From Marinobacterium profundum (lineage in GTDB: Bacteria > Pseudomonadota > Gammaproteobacteria > Pseudomonadales > Balneatricaceae): a stretch of 45,989 nt of DNA. The notes under the pieces were generated by a model that worked only from the letters and a program-made list of their open reading frames with translations, had not been told where the DNA came from and ran no database searches. The stretch's first letter is position 1, and every line of letters starts with the position of its first letter. Where the stretch lies: NCBI RefSeq assembly GCF_001528745.1, contig NZ_BCNS01000084.1, positions 1 to 45,989 of the forward strand, read 5' to 3'. This document shows, in pieces, positions 42,365 through 45,989 of this stretch. The translations under genes and the position numbers were made by a program.

Positions 42365-43158
42365 GCGCCGACCTCTAGAAATCCACTGATAGCACTATTG
42401 AAACCCTCAGGGTTATCCAGATTCGACAGATGTGCAGCATTGGGCACAACCACCAGTTCAGCCCCCGCGACTGCATTGGTCATTGCTTGCATAACAGGCA
42501 AGGGCGCGCCCCCATCTTCGGCACCCGCCACGAACAGCGTAGGCACCTTAATTGCCGCAAGATCCTTCAGGTAATCCAGCTGTTTCAAGGCCTCTGCGCA
42601 GCCTATCCAGCCAGCTGGCGATGTCCCCATTATCATGGCCTCGATACGGGCAACTTCATCCGGGTGGCTCTGAACGAAAGAGGGTACCAGCCAGCGCTCA
42701 ACCGTTCCGTTCAGGATGGCTTTGAGTCCGAATTTTTCAATAAGCCCAATACGCTCGACCCAACTATTGACGAAAGGCTCTGGCGCATCGGCCCGGGCGT
42801 CGCAGCACACCAGCTTATCCAGGCGCTCCGGGTGCTCGAGGGCCAGGCCAAGCGCTGTCATCCCACCGAGGGACAGTCCCATAAAACTGGTGCGCTCAAT
42901 ATCCAGATGATCCAGGATGCTAATAATGTCTTTCACCAGCAGCGCAAAGCTGTAAGGCCCTGGAGGCGCATCGCTGAGACCATGCCCACGTGCGTCATAG
43001 CGAAGCACGTTGTAGCGTTTTGTCAGCAGTGGGACCTGCCCATCCCACATTGTGTGATCGGCGGCGATACTATTGGACAACATTAACCAGGGTGCGCCCT
43101 TTTGCTGTGCCTCATCCACCTTTACAAACAGGCTTCCACCTTCGATTGCTATTCTCAT
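42361..43158 (-). CDS. Alpha/beta hydrolase, 3-oxoadipate enol-lactonase-like
   Basis: A 265-aa hydrolase of the PcaD-like group. It has WLMLSNSIAADHTMWDGQ at the oxyanion region, YDARGHGLSDAPPGPYSF, the nucleophile in GLSLGGM, the acid in VAGAEDGGAP and His in PNAAHLSNLDNPE. It is overlapped by ATGA junctions on both sides (LLM gene upstream, GST downstream). The resemblance to enol-lactonases is by family; here it probably hydrolyses an ester or lactone formed by the flavin monooxygenase (inference). Confidence 0.9.
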   Translation of the reverse strand: MRIAIEGGSLFVKVDEAQQKGAPWLMLSNSIAADHTMWDGQVPLLTKRYNVLRYDARGHGLSDAPPGPYSFALLVKDIISILDHLDIERTSFMGLSLGGMTALGLALEHPERLDKLVCCDARADAPEPFVNSWVERIGLIEKFGLKAILNGTVERWLVPSFVQSHPDEVARIEAMIMGTSPAGWIGCAEALKQLDYLKDLAAIKVPTLFVAGAEDGGAPLPVMQAMTNAVAGAELVVVPNAAHLSNLDNPEGFNSAISGFLEVGA

Positions 43159-44267
43159 GCTGGCACCTCCTCCATCCGGTTTTCACGCTCTGCTGCATTA
43201 ACCGCCGGTAGCACCTGCTCCGCCATGAGCCTCATGGATTCACGGGCGAGCTCAGGATCGACCCAGTCATGCCCTGCGTACAGCAAGGTGCCGAACTCGC
43301 CAACTTCTTCCCGGAATGCCAGCAACTCTCGAGCCACTTTTTCCGGAGATCCATGAATGATCAGCTGATCACATACGCTATCAACAGTTACCGCTTCATC
43401 AGGCATATTGCGATCGGTCTTGAACAATTCCGCCCGGCCATGCTTTTTCAGCTTGGTCACGAGCTGGTTATAATAATGACGGTAAGGGCTGTTTGGCCCC
43501 TCAACATATTCACGGGCGGTTTCGTCATCCTTGGCAACAAAGATACTCTTGGCTACCCGCCAGTTGGCCAGGTCAGCTGGTCGACCGGCACGCTCACAAC
43601 CTTCAGCATATTTCGGCCAATGACTTTTAACCCAAACAGGCATCAAGAAGTTTGCCGAGATGGGATCCCATCCTCGAGCCGCAGCCTCAGTGACACCTTT
43701 AGAAAATGGCGCTACTGCAGTTACAACAATGGGTGGATGCGGACGCTGCAGCGGACGGGGCAGTACGCCCTGGCCAATCTCAGCCATCAGGGTGCGTTCG
43801 GTAGAAATAGTCCAATATTTCCCTTTGAGATTATAGGGAGGTTCGTCTTTCCAGATCGCCAGGATTTGGTTTATTGATTCAAGAAACATCTCGTTTCGAT
43901 TGGCGTCAAGATTTCCAAAAACTTCTGCATCGGAGAGCAAACCACCAGGACTAATACCAAAAATAAGACGACCATCAAACAAATGATCCAGCATGGCAAT
44001 CTGTGAAGCGACAGCGGCAGGGTGGTTATTCGGCAGGTTTACAGTGCCCGTGCCGAGTTTAATCGTTTTTGTTGCATCGAGCAGCGAAGCAATAAAAATT
44101 GCGCAGGAAGTAATATTCTCCGCCTGGTCAGTAACATGCTCGCCGACATAGCCTTCGGTAAAGCCCAGCTGGTCCGCCAGAATAAATGCGTCTCTATCCT
44201 CCCGCAGTGACTGTTTCCAGTCTTTGTCCAGCGGATGAATTGGCATTGTAAAAAATCCAAGATCCAT
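43155..44267 (-). CDS. LLM-class flavin-dependent monooxygenase
   Basis: A 370-aa luciferase-like (F)MNH2-dependent oxidoreductase, with MDLGFFTMPIHPLDKDW at the start, EGYVGEHVTD near residue 45, LGTGTVNLPNNHPA near 95 and GRLIFGISPGG near 130. The style is that of the limonene 1,2-monooxygenase-like group. The ATG at 44267 has GGGAG 8 nt upstream; the longer frame to 44444 covers AT-rich non-coding DNA. It is first in a coupled operon with the hydrolase and GST. Base composition is somewhat more AT-rich than the central operons. Substrate unknown; no flavin reductase is adjacent. Confidence 0.9.
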   Translation of the reverse strand: MDLGFFTMPIHPLDKDWKQSLREDRDAFILADQLGFTEGYVGEHVTDQAENITSCAIFIASLLDATKTIKLGTGTVNLPNNHPAAVASQIAMLDHLFDGRLIFGISPGGLLSDAEVFGNLDANRNEMFLESINQILAIWKDEPPYNLKGKYWTISTERTLMAEIGQGVLPRPLQRPHPPIVVTAVAPFSKGVTEAAARGWDPISANFLMPVWVKSHWPKYAEGCERAGRPADLANWRVAKSIFVAKDDETAREYVEGPNSPYRHYYNQLVTKLKKHGRAELFKTDRNMPDEAVTVDSVCDQLIIHGSPEKVARELLAFREEVGEFGTLLYAGHDWVDPELARESMRLMAEQVLPAVNAAERENRMEEVPA

Positions 44268-44852
44268 GTCAGAGCTCCCGTTTAATTCTCTTGTTTTGTG
44301 ATTACATTTATAGCGCGGCCAGTAAATTATCGAAAATAATATAATCTGATCAAACGTATTAAATAGCCTTATTACATCAGGATTTATGCTTCCTGATTCC
44401 AGGCCTGAGGTGAAATTTCCATAGAGACAGGGGTCTTTAAACAAAGCTAACCAATAAAAATAAATTAATTTAATTTCTTTAATTTCAATGACTTAAAGCA
44501 AAATTGCGATTTAAAATCATGATCTCCTGGCAAGAGACCGCTGATCAAAAGACAACCATTTCAGTTGGGGATCATTCAGGTCAGTAAGGGTTCACCTCGA
44601 CAGTATGGGCAAACCTTGCTGAGAAATTTATCGAAAATTTTAATAGATGGCCGTAACACTGTACGACTTCACAGCTAAGCAGTAGATGCATACCGAAGTG
44701 ACAGATTACACATCTGCTTCCAACTGCAGGCCCGGGTGATGTTACAGCTCCTGTAACTCCATGCTCTGAGGATTCTTGAGGTGACTCATAAACCTGGCGA
44801 AATCAAGCCTTTTCAGCCCTGCAGGAAAACTGCATACAGTGGAAAAGGAAGA
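44268..44852. other. AT-rich intergenic region
   Basis: A 585-nt stretch, conspicuously A+T rich around 44455-44515, with no supported gene. It contains the perfect inverted repeat GTTACAG-CTC-CTGTAAC at 44741-44757 and a loose hairpin at 44807-44849 downstream of the channel gene. Confidence 0.6.
44741..44757. promoter_or_regulatory. Perfect 17-bp inverted repeat
   Basis: GTTACAG-CTC-CTGTAAC, 7-bp perfect arms and a 3-nt spacer, a typical dimeric-repressor operator shape. It lies 95 nt past the channel gene stop and 470 nt before the LLM gene, so its target is unclear. Confidence 0.4.
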
Positions 44853-45839
44853 CTAATCAGTAGCAAGTATAAAGAGTTGACCCTTAAAGATCGCACGAAC
44901 TGTACACCAGGTAACCAGAAGTATTAATGTTGTGGCTATCAACATTATTCCGATCGCCATTATCATGCTGCCCGAGGTATGAATCAGCTCATGATAACGC
45001 AGTGCGGCTATCGCCATAGCTGCAGATGGGAAAGTATAAGCCCACCATGATACGGAAAATGGGATTTTAATAAATAATTTCATCATACTAAACAGTAATA
45101 ACAAAATGAACAAACCTGTAAAAAAAAGCAACCTTGCTAACAAGTCCAATTCGCCGCCATTTAGGAAAAGATACACATTAAAACCAATTCCGGGAGGCGC
45201 CATTAGAATAAATAGAGTTGGCAAGAATTTTTTAGGTAGTTGGTCATGAAATATAATACGGTACATCATGATCGTAAACAGAATCACCCAGAACACCAGG
45301 CCAATAGAGAAAAAGAACCAGGATATTTCAACGTAGCCCAGTTGTGCTCCCGCCAGGGGTACCGTTATATTTCCAACCACAGGAATAAACCAGGATGGGT
45401 TCGAATGTTTTATTTCAAAATTATGGGTAATCCATCGATTAATTATAATGATAGACAAGCCCAAGTGCGCGGCTGCGGATATGAGCCATATATTTTCACT
45501 TGCAACCGCATCATAAGGCAGTATTACAGCTGATATTAACAACAAGCTAATCGTAATTGATGGAAAAAAGTTCACCTGCACCGGGTGCAGAAACTCATCA
45601 AACACAAACTCTTTGAAAACACAGAACTTAACTAAATACAGAATACTTAGTATGATGAAACATAGTATTGAAAATCCAACAATCACCTCTCCTATTAGCG
45701 CTGAATAACCAAAAACCTCATGAGCCTTTCTCCAGACAAGACCAAGACCCGAAAGCCCCATGACAATTGCAAATAGTGCAACGGGCGCGTGCGCTATCCA
45801 TTCGATGGATCTTTCAGATCTTGGCGTTGCAGCAGACAT
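44853..45839 (-). CDS. TehA/SLAC1-family membrane channel or transporter
   Basis: A 328-aa polytopic protein with about ten hydrophobic helices. The opening APVALFAIVMGLSGLGLVWRKA is the typical first helix of the tellurite-resistance/dicarboxylate (TDT, TehA/SLAC1) family. Later helices have NPSWFIPVVGNITVPLAG and SWWAYTFPSAAMAIAALRYHE, the latter also characteristic. Members conduct or transport anions, tellurite-related species or sulfite. Codon use is visibly AT-rich compared with the rest of the window, suggesting recent transfer. Inverted repeats lie just upstream. Substrate not readable. Confidence 0.9.
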   Translation of the reverse strand: MSAATPRSERSIEWIAHAPVALFAIVMGLSGLGLVWRKAHEVFGYSALIGEVIVGFSILCFIILSILYLVKFCVFKEFVFDEFLHPVQVNFFPSITISLLLISAVILPYDAVASENIWLISAAAHLGLSIIIINRWITHNFEIKHSNPSWFIPVVGNITVPLAGAQLGYVEISWFFFSIGLVFWVILFTIMMYRIIFHDQLPKKFLPTLFILMAPPGIGFNVYLFLNGGELDLLARLLFFTGLFILLLLFSMMKLFIKIPFSVSWWAYTFPSAAMAIAALRYHELIHTSGSMIMAIGIMLIATTLILLVTWCTVRAIFKGQLFILATD

Positions 45840-45895
45840 AAGGGACTTTCACCTTAAACACATAGTTGGAACCTTCACCACACTATTAACCCGGT

Positions 45896-45977
45896 GGACA
45901 AATAGGTTCCCTCCCTATTTGTCCGTCACGCCAGAAAAACTAGCGCAAGTGCATGGACTTGCTGGCTTTTCTGGCGT
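45896..45977. repeat. Two adjacent perfect 11-bp hairpins, one nested
   Basis: Hairpin 1: GGACAAATAGG (45896-45906) with CCTATTTGTCC (45914-45924), 7-nt loop. Hairpin 2: ACGCCAGAAAA (45928-45938) with TTTTCTGGCGT (45967-45977), enclosing an inner hairpin GCAAGT / ACTTGC (45945-45950, 45957-45962). No gene is seen between them and the window end. They could be a mobile-element end, a structured RNA or a gene-end signal from beyond the window. Confidence 0.7.
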
Positions 45978-45989
45978 TCGCATTGGCCT

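Noticed and set aside
45896-45977. Integron attC site
   Set aside because: The nested inverted repeats lack the conserved core-site ends (GTTRRRY / RYYYAAC), and no integrase is seen.

Overview
The window reads as chromosome of a metabolically versatile, GC-rich gammaproteobacterium, most likely a marine Oceanospirillaceae/Pseudomonadales relative (Marinobacterium-like). This is an inference from protein style (TRAP transporter, FolE, MmsA, YeeE/YedE, Gram-negative porin) and from REP-like GGGTGGGTTA repeats. No rRNA, tRNA, CRISPR array, prophage or complete transposon was seen. Most of the window is dense catabolic genes and regulators. Only the last 1.7 kb is clearly AT-rich.

Layout. (1) 0.1-5.9 kb: GntR/FCD regulator, quinate/shikimate-type dehydrogenase (minus), then a TRAP transporter and a type II dehydroquinase (plus). 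Together they look like uptake and first steps of quinate/shikimate catabolism. (2) 6.0-11.7 kb: a lone cyclic-nucleotide-binding domain protein, FolE, and a beta-alanine aminotransferase/methylmalonate-semialdehyde dehydrogenase pair with a divergent LysR regulator. A decayed second mmsA 3' end lies behind mmsA. (3) 11.8-13.4 kb: DUF302 lipid/periplasmic protein overlapping a YeeE/YedE sulfur-compound transporter. (4) 13.6-18.7 kb: IclR regulator 1, a porin, and a divergent NMT1-type ABC transporter. (5) 18.8-21.1 kb: a MobA-like nucleotidyltransferase and aspartate ammonia-lyase. (6) 21.5-33.8 kb: a 13-gene minus-strand catabolic operon: Rieske ferredoxin, a 99-aa recombinase-like-HTH protein, Rieske oxygenase, SDR, extradiol (VOC) dioxygenase, FAD reductase, MFS carrier, cupin, alpha/beta hydrolase, an atypical SDR, aspartate dehydrogenase, aldehyde dehydrogenase and a TPP enzyme. 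(7) 34.4-39.3 kb: IclR regulator 2, then on plus an NCS1 transporter, dihydropyrimidinase and a YdcZ-type membrane protein. (8) 39.6-45.8 kb: a two-TM stress-type protein, tryptophan 2,3-dioxygenase, a translationally coupled LLM monooxygenase/hydrolase/GST operon, and an AT-rich TehA/SLAC1 channel.

The strongest candidate for something undescribed is region 6, taken with region 4. The operon carries a complete three-component ring hydroxylase (oxygenase without a beta subunit, ferredoxin, reductase), a diol-dehydrogenase-type SDR, an extradiol dioxygenase and a hydrolase, but no hydratase/aldolase of a classical meta pathway. Instead it ends in aspartate dehydrogenase, a TPP-dependent 2-oxo-acid enzyme and an aldehyde dehydrogenase, with aspartase next to it. 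The two IclR regulators are paralogues, and 15-bp AT-rich palindromic boxes of related form occur at IclR1, the porin/ABC promoters, the Rieske operon promoter and IclR2. This suggests that outer-membrane entry, uptake and ring degradation form one regulon for an unidentified, possibly nitrogen-containing, aromatic substrate.
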